Assembly: GCA_001600495.1 (NCBI GenBank)
Contig: BCKE01000067.1
Location: forward strand, 1 to 64,000
Source: Pilasporangium apinafurcum
Lineage: Eukaryota; Oomycota; Peronosporomycetes; Pythiales; Pythiaceae
Length of the DNA stretch: 64,000 nucleotides
Direction of reading: 5' to 3'
This document shows positions 57,301 through 64,000 of the stretch, one piece after another. Each line of letters opens with the position of its first letter. Within the stretch, counting starts at the first letter, position 1. Under the pieces are notes generated by a model. It ran no database searches. It saw nothing but the letters and a program-made list of their open reading frames with translations, and was not told the DNA's origin. The position numbers and the translations under genes were made by a program.

Positions 57301-57548
57301 GCAAGTATCGACACCAAGGGTTGTGGGAAATGTCACTACATCATATCACCAAGCGCCGTGTAGCACTTGGTAAAGCATTTGTAGAACAGCTCACGCATGT
57401 CCTTCTCCGATCATCGTTCAGCATCTGGAAAGCGCAGTACATTGCCTATGCAATTAAAGAAGCTGAGGCGGCGCAGTTGGATTTGCTGACTGCGCTCCAA
57501 AATGCTTCTTGTTATCGTCACACGCTCGATCTATATCTTATGCAGTAA
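51306..57548 (+). CDS. Giant Sfi1-like centrin-binding repeat protein
   Basis: A single exon of 2080 residues with no intron. After a short N-terminal coiled coil (to about residue 100) nearly the whole protein consists of repeats of about 23-35 residues built around a hydrophobic helix with a key Trp: LLRYVWRRWSAYYHR, FSAWKAHWTLY, FCHWKSHT-like and FFKWQRDTR-like units. This is the Sfi1 pattern, in which each helix binds one centrin in basal bodies, centrosomes or spindle poles. The protein is rich in Arg, Gln, Trp and His and very basic. Dozens of units are visible, more than in yeast Sfi1. It probably organises basal bodies of flagellated zoospores; exact orthology is not shown. Confidence 0.85.
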   Translation: MDQEQCVYVKASVLQELERDKRGLKWQLSRAAKAAESRSADLCASEAKVKDLLTIVEMNKNVADRAVKRAYTQEAQMQRLSTERDALYQRLMNQRQRYQEKGLEELRNRRHRRWKREVFQVFASVTRRERWQKVCLHRLVTRIRRYKLRMSLANWKYHITSVLVFTWQHQSCRNGIANMPTSASTVVFPAGLDYTEYMYDECFRLRFKRRWELKRLSFSAWKAHWTLYTNQARLATRFSRLKLLRYVWRRWSAYYHRKNWSRTLVEQATQRRLQTRLRIWACKTRIQSQRRRYLIRILRRKRLVVLRFLFTRLRLKCIERCTLEWAEVLRSAQHALEEEKVLYSIHQNTAIQDLHDSYLSQQQQQERFREVQVQRFEDLRRLEIKRHCFGLLKWRSIRRRYQESLAIRFGRLQHWQRVVRRHYTAWKLYVTRHAAVRRLKHQNTVRRKKLTIQQSFKAMIAVIHRERQRRMYLRSWIGKRRRSLLVRGFWAWKLAFGIEEALIHGHCEVHLLTQRIQDQEFRWQHELVRANKIRVQYQLQCTLALIDRKRAHWLRQVFAAWAACSRRNTRRRRILHKYMKKQSLYIVQYGLHVWQQVHVQQKYVRSQIQHLHDLYQRRNLWHLFTRWRKYIHRKTKLHWNLERQLLYFRLWWLSYRARKRRAIAFHRFLHRQIRLGWQRQAFRRWHNRHNEICQVEDRFCVRQTELVMRTWMRWQHYTKLRLRLQNRQLSYSRARLVHLLRMHVKATTFQCWKRYWSHLRLQKDFVDRFLTILTLRRNRNTVLKRLFDEWHQGSMKSIRQRILLSKIFRSCLQRIIKITWVRWVVFARQKSISLTMLSRSFSQMGIMVCRIFKRYLVGSTFSVWRHHVNMAKKIRYLYGKFTKCRQLRTLLICFSTWKYNYQQQQHLNLSLQRTLNRLRNGFLRISFHHWERWIQQKHFYDLNASHQQLSLQSQQRFFSWSSALESKQCLKHYVTAWRAAIIRKKAVRLALTNVVNAKTRLHQQCVWNKWVWQSRMYKRLLALVTKCEKRLKIAVWACMKQHYFTQKQFIQGIASLIKIWQRSSLRWHWSQWKRVDRLIWEWKVIKSEKKSTKLLQAFMDRAMTLRQKKVYLTAILRAWATHTRRQKRVRRSVAHTIGRILQDSTRTHFNNWKEMVDRHRWCRTVLNRVIKRFITHHVRAAFHQWRYYNMGAVFADKVANADQKFARYRSLSAKHIAMSMYISWKDPCLSSCFTHWKFAVIERQNKRNLIITHGVAKSMHRKLFRIFLAWRYHVQAKKSISAIITAKRIQQHHKCLKEAFLKWQRDTRDRSQMMYWLTRLVTIHQLWHLRRAISMLRSNQQEIARRQSMMVVISAQNALRKQKQDNLIHNVARTLQRKNHMTLSETLLHWKYFYNTRRKTKMVITLAQGRWKRRWLRTILLLWHCVALDEIVMRQKVRKWKSLCTYRAMKWWWSAWISYIKKVSATKQFVYDRIIASKFQAELQDAWAKWRSFVQFTNREIEVERNERWHELLRLCTHQKESLEAKNEGLLLETIHLKKCTAERQRRLLLIFCKYAQTIVVSSSLGAASRVNHAFTIWKQKLSLAHLLLRISQKLCFRLYSHVFQRWKSIVIGVRQRTQLKQAKMVIMERIVRVIHSSSALTRKRKTMLEWKSLIIRRRAKKALAFHILTARNKDSKLILRSYWRNWKALARQRRMQLRQLNAMRHRVNVNVIHQAYWRWVRWHRTFHVQKMGIMTLSRVWMALQRRILLQSWLRWRNYIVKKMVIDALANDITLNQLQIDAIQLHERQKLLLLNFLHWKTHTDITQSAREQRRIAHVLVWNRHCTKVCFLAWKKQVSSRQRFLFPVLCIQTTIRGQTNQERQLYCAYNEYRRKLQTRWRLIQTNSHIKQRIRQICALSWLLRSLRRQHARIQKCALWIWFTRVQSMSWGLKKLPLLRSHLQADITAQVALLALREFHLLQQSFVWTQHAKTCHMLAIIHRYCVRLHLRRAFDRVQTHRKYRHQGLWEMSLHHITKRRVALGKAFVEQLTHVLLRSSFSIWKAQYIAYAIKEAEAAQLDLLTALQNASCYRHTLDLYLMQ

Positions 57549-57944
57549 TGGAATGTGGTTGCTCTACACATTAGCAGCTACATAACCTACCTAAAAGTGT
57601 CTGCATTAAGCTACTTCATAGATGAAAAGCCCATTCTGATGCACTTTTGTACACAGCATCGTCGCTTTTAAAGGAAAGCGACACCACGCATTGTACATGT
57701 GCGTGGAGATTGGAGCTTTAAGAGATCATATCCAATGGCGAATGCTATAATCGAATAGGATTTGAACAACGCACAATTAGACATAATCCCAACACGGTGT
57801 GCTTGTAGTTCACAGCAGTCGATACATTTGTTTTTCAGTCTATGGACCGACGATTGCAACTAAACACTAAGCATTATTTTCGTTGTGGTTTTTCTGTACG
57901 AAATGAAGTTTCCTTGGTTTTCTTTTCTTTTTCTGCATATCATT
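57549..57944. other. Intergenic region between convergent genes
   Basis: About 400 bases between the Sfi1-like and UCHL3 stops. No gene seen. Confidence 0.5.
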
Positions 57945-59262
57945 TTAATCGGAAGGTGTCTTCGTGAGCGCAAGGATCGTGAAGCGCACTTCTCCTTCAT
58001 CCCGAGCCATGAATTGCTTGATCACTTGGCAGGCATCCTGAAAGTACAATGACAAAAAAAGTTACAGCGGGATCAAATTGTAGTCATGTGGTTCACATAA
58101 CGTTGTAGATGAGCTCTTGTACCTTCAGCAAGGTCTCCTGGCTGGATGGACCATGGTTGATGGGGAACTTCTTCCGTCCATCCAGTTCGTAAAGGTGACC
58201 ATCGACGCAGCTAACAAACACAGACAGTTATCAGTGGAAACATCCATCTTCAAGAGCAAATAAAGAGGACTTCAAGTTACTGCACAGCAATAGACACCAT
58301 ACCTGAAGCAGATGAAATGTGTGTTGATGGGATCGTCGACGCTTTCCAATTGCTACAAAATTAATTAACGTGAACATTGAGGAATCATATGATCATCACA
58401 CACCACTGAACATTAGCTCCCTCTCACCTCCGATTGACCAGCGTCTGCAGCACTACCGTGTGTTTCTTCCAACTGCTCCAAGTGATTCACATTATTAACC
58501 AAGATACGCAATACGTCGAATTACATGCACTCTTGTAAATTGCGCACCTCGTTGTCATCTTCCAAGTATTGTGCGATCTCGGTAGGCTGCTTTGAGACTG
58601 TATCACTGAAAAATTTACTCAAGTAGCTCCCATCCTCTACAATTACATGGTAATATCAACTCATAAGATCCAAGAGCGGGAAATGAGTACACAGTTAATA
58701 GATCGCCTACCAAATTGAAGAAGATGACGCATATTTCCGATCGCATGTAAGATTCCCACCGTTCCGCAAGCGTTGCCTAGATCAATCAAAGAGGAAAAAA
58801 CAAAAATAGTTAAGCAATCTGCCGCCATATGACCAGTACGCAATTATCATTATCTGTGCATGTATATTGTCCTTACCCACGGTTTGATGCATGTAATACA
58901 CGTTATTCGAGATGATTTGGCCATTCGCCTTGATGCGTTCCTCTTCTTCCTTTGCATATGCTTCCGTCTATTTGATACAATATAGCATAGTAATCACATA
59001 ATCACACTGAGTTATCGATCACATTTATGCATATGCCATTCGAAGCTGGGTACATTACATGTTCTTTGATCGGGAAGAGCATGATGACAGCGACAACAGG
59101 TGTGGGGACCATCTCGAGTGCCCAGTCGTCTGTGCTGAAAACATCGCAGAAGCTGTACTCGCCCGTGGGGAATCCCATCTTCTCTACATACTGGTTCATC
59201 ACCGTTGGGTTCGATTCCAATGGAAACCATCGCTTCACTGCCTTGTCTTCCTCCGTCGTCAT
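57945..59262 (-). CDS. UCHL3: Ubiquitin C-terminal hydrolase, UCHL3 type
   Basis: A cysteine protease that removes small adducts from the C-terminus of ubiquitin and NEDD8. Eight exons join in frame: 59262-59059, 58967-58877, 58776-58711, 58636-58548, 58475-58428, 58352-58303, 58210-58123 and 58037-57945, giving 242 residues (human UCHL3 has 230). The N-terminus [17 protein letters not shown] matches the family. Catalytic Cys is in [15 protein letters not shown], His and Asp in [16 protein letters not shown], and the Gln of the oxyanion hole is in YYMHQTVG. The disordered crossover loop falls in exons 4-5 ([13 protein letters not shown]). The acceptor of exon 5 could lie three bases further on. 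A strong initiator sits just upstream. Confidence 0.95.
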
Positions 59263-59284
59263 ATCTTTTTGATGTTCTCGCTGT

Positions 59285-59298
59285 CAATTGCAAAATGA
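59285..59298 (-). promoter_or_regulatory. Oomycete initiator plus flanking region of UCHL3
   Basis: The minus strand reads TCATTTTGCAATTG, 13 of 14 matches to TCATTYYNCAWTTT. It lies 23-36 bases before the ATG, so the leader is very short. Confidence 0.65.
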
Positions 59299-59434
59299 AC
59301 CCAAGAAATCGAGATTCGCGCTTCCAAATGCGGTCCACGTTAGAAAAGGCTCTTAATGCAGTATATCAGGACTTTAAACGCTAAAATAGGATCTAAGACC
59401 AATTTACCGTGATCGATACTAAATTGAGTCTGCA

Positions 59435-60772
59435 CTAAAGTGGTGTGCTGGCGAGAGTGTCCAGAATGATGTTCCCCCAATATGCCTCCATAGCCACGAG
59501 CACATCGCCATCGACAACTTGCCCTGTAGGTCGATTCGCTACCACCAGCGCAGCCGCTGTGGCGATGATGGAGCCACGACTGCGTTGTGCTAAATCCAAT
59601 CTGTAAAATTTAAACAGCAATAGACGCAAAAGGATCAGTTGTGAATGCGCGTCTGATGGATACATTATATGGCTGGTTCCTTACAAGTGGAATGTTTCCA
59701 TTTCGAGCGTGTAAAGGTCTGGTAGTTTTGTGATCAGGTCGGCCAAGACATTTTCATTGCGATCGTCAAATGCATCATCCAGACGGCCTGCAATAACAAC
59801 AATAGGAGACTCAGAAGTCTACATCTTCATTGCAGCACCTAAGGTCTACATGCATTCTGGTACCTTGAGAACTGTAGAAGGAACAAGCCGTGGCGTTTAA
59901 CCCGTCATATACATCGAATCCATGCTGATCTTTCGACGCATCAATGATTGGAAGCGTTTTTAACGTGTCCAACTGGCTCTGCATTGCAGTGAGGAGCTAT
60001 GCATGTCATTCAAAGAAGCTAAGCTGAGCACAAATTCCAGTCACGCAATTATACTCGTGCACATTATACCGAAGCAGAAAGCGACTCAGAGGCAGGCATG
60101 ATCCGCGAGACACGATAGCATTCCAACCCTTTTGCATCTTCAAAGAATGCATCGGGATTGCGAGTGACTAAAACTGAGCCTTTCCCGCTGACTACGATGC
60201 TGCCCGGTACAACATCAGCCTTCAGTCCACCACAGGTGCCAAAGCTATTCCATATCAATGGCAAGGTATCACTATTAGTAAGGAATAAAGCGTCAAGTAT
60301 TTTATGCCAATCGCCTTACCGGATAATCGCCATGGGTCCCTTTATAATCGCCCGCGTTTCGCGGACAACAAAATCCATGTTTGGTATGCCCTATCGGATT
60401 ACTTTCTATCATGAACTCGCTTCTTCTGCGAAAGCAAACACGAACTGCATAATTCTCTTACCATGCCAGTGGCAATGATGGACACTGGCACCTTGTTCTT
60501 CTCACCCGTGAAAATCGTAAAACCACGTGAAGATTCGTACGTTTGCAGTGTTCCCGGGTCGAGCAGCTTCGCGAGCAACTGCGCTCGTCCGAGACTTCCT
60601 ACAGACAACACACGGTTTGCGACTGCAAAAGAAAAAGGTTTGTGATGAGAGAATAATAGAGAACAATGAGTAACGCTGTGCTATCACTCGTACCTTCGCC
60701 AGCCTTGACGTCAAGATGCAGCACCGTGCCATCGGCGTGCTTGGGCATCGCGTTCGTGTTTTCGTACAACAT
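59435..60772 (-). CDS. Uridine phosphorylase-type nucleoside phosphorylase
   Basis: Predicted to split uridine (or a purine nucleoside) with phosphate in nucleotide salvage. Seven exons join in frame: 60772-60694, 60622-60462, 60390-60320, 60244-60070, 59996-59864, 59787-59685 and 59600-59435, giving 295 residues. SVGSLGRAQLLAKLL, the phosphate-binding VVRETRAIIKGPMAIIRFGT, GTCGGLKADVVPGSIVV and the ribose-binding YTLEMETFHLL, which is the typical EMET motif, are all in order. RSRGSIIATAAALVVANRPT closes the fold. The frame stays open for about 30 codons upstream of ATG 60772 (RLYRKTNIETK), so a missed first exon is possible. It is divergent from the PA-ankyrin gene. Confidence 0.88.
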
Positions 60773-61193
60773 TTTCGTTTCGATGTTGGTTTTACGATAG
60801 AGACGTTGTGGAGTCTTGCGCTCGTTCTTAATAATGCTGTCGACTGCCGCGGCGGAGGTGCTTCTCTTCCAGCATTCTTATCAGATGGATTCCTAATCCC
60901 TCTCTTAAGTGACCGCATTCAAATCGATGCTTACTTCACACGCCTACACTCACCAATGCCCATCCTCGCGGCCCTAAACGGTAAATACTGTTTGATGGGA
61001 CGGTATATTTTAATTATATTTACCGGGGATATTTACAAGGAGATAAAAACAACTTCAATGTCACTTCATCGAGGGAGCTCTTCAAGACAGAGCCGATCTT
61101 TCCATTATCGAAAATGACCGATCACTCAAACAAAGCGACGGACACGAAGCAGTCGCGCAGTCTTTTGCACTGCATTTCTTGTTCATATACGAG

Positions 61194-64000
61194 ATGCCAC
61201 CGACAGAGTATGCATTTCTCTCGTGGAATGGCTCACAAGGACGGCGGTTGTGTCCGTTGGCAGCATTTGGTGGCAAATCCTCCTCTCGACGCCAACCTTT
61301 CTCACTTAGACAAAGACTCATCTGTGTCGACCCACCGCGTGCAGATCGCGATATTATCGCCAATCCAAGTGAAGTAGATGGTGCGATTGCGCTGGTAGTG
61401 CGTGGCGGATGCTCTTTTGGCCAGAAAGCGCGCCGATTGCAGGCAGCCGGCGCCGTGGCGATGCTTCTCGCCAACAATTCACGTGAAGAACCATTTGCTG
61501 CATTCACAATGGGCGAATCTGAAGAAGAATGTCAGCAATATGATGAAGAAATTGTGATTCCGTGTGTCATGATGTGTTTAGCGGATGTCCGCGATTTATT
61601 TAAGAAATTTCCGCCGACGATGAAGGATGGTGTCGTGACGCTGGAGGTGCTAGAGTCAGTGGAGATGAATTTGGTGGTGGAAGAATGTAAGAAGGAGCAA
61701 CTGCAGAGGCAACGCAATGGTAAAAAAATAAAGGATGGCAGAGATGTCGTCGAGGATTCATATAGAGGGTGGTTTAAGCGCAGAACGTCATCGTTGATAA
61801 AAATCCTTGACCCACAAGCAAACCCTACATGCAACCCACTGCTCCATCCAGGAGAGTCAAATACTCGACAAGATGGTGTTGGTAAAGAGGGTTCAAATGT
61901 CGCCAATGAAATTGAGGACAATAGCAAGAAGCCGTTAGATTCAAAGGCACCACTAAAGACCCCGCTGTTCGCATTTATCCAGTGGGCAACCAATGCTGAA
62001 GCCTATCAACTCCAGTTTGCACCTCTATCTGATTTCAGTCGCGTGACTAATAATGCAATCTATGAAGGGAAGCTAGTGGTCTGCGACCCACTTCTCGCCA
62101 ACGAAGATCCCATTCGAAATGCGGACGCATTGGTTGATAGCATTGCACTAGTAAAGCGTGGCGCTTGCACGTTCCCAGAGAAACTGGAACGCATCCAACG
62201 CTGCGGTGCAGTCGCTGCGATCGTCGGGAATGATGATACCACTGATCGTGATGCTGCGTTTGTGATGAGCGTAGATCAAATCAACGTGGCCCATGTGACG
62301 ATCCCTGCCGTGATGGTCTCATTAAATATCTTTGAGCGCTTAATGAGCGAAGATATCCGACGAATTCGGATTCTCTGTCTCTCAGGAGAGTCAGCGGTCA
62401 ATTATCTAGGCGAAGATGGAACGACAACGCTGTCTCTTACAGAAATTCCGATGCCAAAGCCCACAGACCCAGACGAACTAGTGGCACTTTTCCATTCCGC
62501 CTGTCGTGATGGTGATCATGGTGTGTGTCAGCGAATACTAGATCAAGAGTGCGAAGATGAGACCGCCAGACGCGCGCTCATCAAGAGCATTGATACGCAC
62601 CATCTCACAGCACTGCATCACGCCTGTATTGGCGGTAACGAGCATGTCGTCCAGCTTTTACTAGCGCTAGGTGCGTCCATCTTCGCCAAAGATATTGGTA
62701 TGCAGACTCCGCTCCATCTTGCTTGTTTCCACTGCCATGCGGCATATGTTCGGATAATCCTTCAAGCTACTGAAAGCGCTGCAGCGGTTTCGATGCTGCC
62801 GAACATCGGTGGATCGACACCTTTGCATTACGCAGCTGCTGCTGGTAGTACAGAATGTCTGGAACTACTTCTTACAGTGAATGCGCGCGTGGAAACCAAT
62901 GGCGAATATCACTTTGATGGCGTGGATTTGCGTGATTTGGATGGAGCCACAGCGCTCCATATCGCCTGTCGACACGTTCATGTCGATTGTGTGATGTACC
63001 TTATCGCCGCCAATGCAGATTTGAACTGTGTGGACAATCAGGGTTGTTCTCCCATGGAAATCGCGTGCGAGATGATCAATATCCCTGAACATTCGGCCGA
63101 CGCGTTGGATGTGACTGAAAAACTTTTGGTTGGTGGTGCAAAGATGCTGAAACGACAGGATGAGAAGAAGGATGCTGCTGCTGCGTCGAGTTCATGCAAT
63201 TCTGCCTCATCTAGTGGTTTGTTCTTGGATTGTATTCAGTCCAAAGTCGTCAAACGTGAATTGGAGATTCTGTACCTCAGGCATGAAACGCAACAGAGCC
63301 AACGGATTATTCAAGAACTACGACGGCGGCAATCGGAACAACACACACAACTGGAGGAATTGCAGCAACAATTAGCAATTGTTCATCAACGTGAACAGCA
63401 GCGAGCATCGATGGACGTAGAGCATGTGCAGCAGCAAACTGCTCAACAAAGCCAGATTGACCAGCTGCATCTCCAAATGAAAACGCTATTGAGTGTCTTG
63501 CAGGCTCAAACTGATACGACAGCTTTATTTGCTGATGGCATTACTCCCATGATTTCCGATTTCTCTGCCCTCAATAGTAATATTAAGCATCAGGTGAATG
63601 GTCGAGTTGAGAACCATCAAGAAGTTAATGAGCAAGAATTGGCGCTCGAGGCAGCGTTAGCTCGAGATTTGGGTAAGAAATTTGCACGGCAAAGAAAGTA
63701 TGCACTCGCAGAAACGTATTTCGAAAAATCGCTTGAGATTTTCTCTCTCCCTGGAGTCAATCGATTGCTGGAACACGTGAGAGATCTGCGGGTTGAAAGT
63801 CAACAGCGCTCAGAAAGGGTTTTACGAACAACCCAGCAGCAACTGACCAAGATTAAGTGTATTGAGCAGTTTCGTGCTTCGCTGAAGAAGTTCAATGCCC
63901 CTGAAAAAGCCGTCGAGGCTGTTGAGCGAGAGATCTGTAAACTAGAGGCGCTTACAGAAGGAAGCACTGAGTTTGATATGGTTCGCAAATGGATTGATTG
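61194..64000 (+). CDS. PA-domain and ankyrin-repeat protein with coiled coil (3' partial)
   Basis: An open frame from ATG 61194 continues past the right edge (935 codons seen). Upstream the frame stays open to a TAA near 61045 but has no ATG. Two protease-associated (PA) domains are visible: about residues 45-140 (VVRGGCSFGQKARRLQAAGA) and about 265-385 (VKRGACTFPEKLERIQRCGA, then IPAVMVS). About four ankyrin repeats follow (about 425-640; TALHHACIGGNEHVVQLLL, TPLHLACFHC, TPLHYAAAAGSTECLELLL, TALHIACRHVHVDCV). Then comes a Gln-rich coiled coil (about 690-770) and a helical part (ARDLGKKFARQRKYALAETY). No signal peptide or protease domain is seen, so the PA domains are probably interaction modules. 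Function unknown. Confidence 0.82.
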   Translation, partial: MPPTEYAFLSWNGSQGRRLCPLAAFGGKSSSRRQPFSLRQRLICVDPPRADRDIIANPSEVDGAIALVVRGGCSFGQKARRLQAAGAVAMLLANNSREEPFAAFTMGESEEECQQYDEEIVIPCVMMCLADVRDLFKKFPPTMKDGVVTLEVLESVEMNLVVEECKKEQLQRQRNGKKIKDGRDVVEDSYRGWFKRRTSSLIKILDPQANPTCNPLLHPGESNTRQDGVGKEGSNVANEIEDNSKKPLDSKAPLKTPLFAFIQWATNAEAYQLQFAPLSDFSRVTNNAIYEGKLVVCDPLLANEDPIRNADALVDSIALVKRGACTFPEKLERIQRCGAVAAIVGNDDTTDRDAAFVMSVDQINVAHVTIPAVMVSLNIFERLMSEDIRRIRILCLSGESAVNYLGEDGTTTLSLTEIPMPKPTDPDELVALFHSACRDGDHGVCQRILDQECEDETARRALIKSIDTHHLTALHHACIGGNEHVVQLLLALGASIFAKDIGMQTPLHLACFHCHAAYVRIILQATESAAAVSMLPNIGGSTPLHYAAAAGSTECLELLLTVNARVETNGEYHFDGVDLRDLDGATALHIACRHVHVDCVMYLIAANADLNCVDNQGCSPMEIACEMINIPEHSADALDVTEKLLVGGAKMLKRQDEKKDAAAASSSCNSASSSGLFLDCIQSKVVKRELEILYLRHETQQSQRIIQELRRRQSEQHTQLEELQQQLAIVHQREQQRASMDVEHVQQQTAQQSQIDQLHLQMKTLLSVLQAQTDTTALFADGITPMISDFSALNSNIKHQVNGRVENHQEVNEQELALEAALARDLGKKFARQRKYALAETYFEKSLEIFSLPGVNRLLEHVRDLRVESQQRSERVLRTTQQQLTKIKCIEQFRASLKKFNAPEKAVEAVEREICKLEALTEGSTEFDMVRKWID

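Noticed and set aside
57002-57373. 123-codon frame in the Sfi1-like gene
   Set aside because: Overlaps the 2080-codon repeat frame in another phase and has no motif.
60502-60918. 138-codon minus-strand frame over the start of the phosphorylase
   Set aside because: It is in a different phase from the conserved phosphorylase exons and shows no family motif.
61082-61507. 141-codon minus-strand frame
   Set aside because: Antisense of the first PA domain of the plus-strand gene, which has clear homology.
1-64000. tRNA or rRNA genes
   Set aside because: I looked for T-loop and cloverleaf patterns by eye and found none convincing; a tRNA scan would settle this.

Overview
The window is nuclear DNA of a eukaryote and reads as an oomycete. 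Genes are dense and face both ways, introns are short (about 55-150 bases, GT-AG), and three minus-strand genes have near matches to the oomycete initiator plus flanking core promoter (TCATT-YYN-CAWTTT) just upstream of the start codon. Flagellar genes and families typical of oomycete pathogens (GH17 glucanases, secreted Cu-only superoxide dismutases) fit this. A compact genome such as a white rust (Albugo) is my guess; the species cannot be fixed from sequence alone. Exons were joined by hand from splice signals, reading phase and family conservation.

Layout. 1-2781 (-): a long Ser/Thr/Val-rich protein, open at the left edge, holding a decayed ABCG/PDR nucleotide-binding domain. 4206-6034 (+): fumarylacetoacetase. 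6265-9364 (-): triple-BED-finger, hAT-like protein. 9763-11243 (-): IST1. 11529-12119 (-): small membrane protein. 12511-14851 (+): IFT54 with two CH domains. 14932-16046 (-): TrmH/SpoU methyltransferase. 16902-20563 (+): leucine-rich-repeat protein. 21133-23622 (+): XPB helicase. 23623-26602: gene-poor, with a Fanzor/TnpB relic. 26603-28088 (+): Cys-rich receptor-like membrane protein. 28472-29448 (-): Cys/His-motif regulator candidate. 29829-34847 (-): two intact GH17 genes and one dead copy.

35322-41645 is a compact housekeeping block: CGR1-like (-), TEN1 (+), SLBP (-), UNC119 (-), an unknown acidic protein (+) and a thiamine-pyrophosphate-type mitochondrial carrier (-) with two very small exons. 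43352-50865 is a cluster of five secreted Cu-only superoxide dismutase genes. Its two outer members lie in 1396-base inverted arms that look identical. 51306-57548 (+) is a giant single-exon Sfi1-like centrin-binding repeat protein. 57945-59262 (-) is UCHL3, 59435-60772 (-) uridine phosphorylase, and 61194 to the right edge (+) a PA-PA-ankyrin-coiled-coil protein, open at the edge.

The genes do not form one pathway. Themes are centrosome, cilium and membrane traffic (IFT54, Sfi1-like, UNC119, IST1), nucleic-acid and ribosome maintenance (XPB, TEN1, SLBP, TrmH, CGR1) and a secreted set (GH17, Cu-only SOD) suited to wall remodelling and oxidative stress. The most unusual points are the ABC-domain relic in a low-complexity protein, the duplicated CH domain of IFT54, and the mirrored Cu-only SOD genes.
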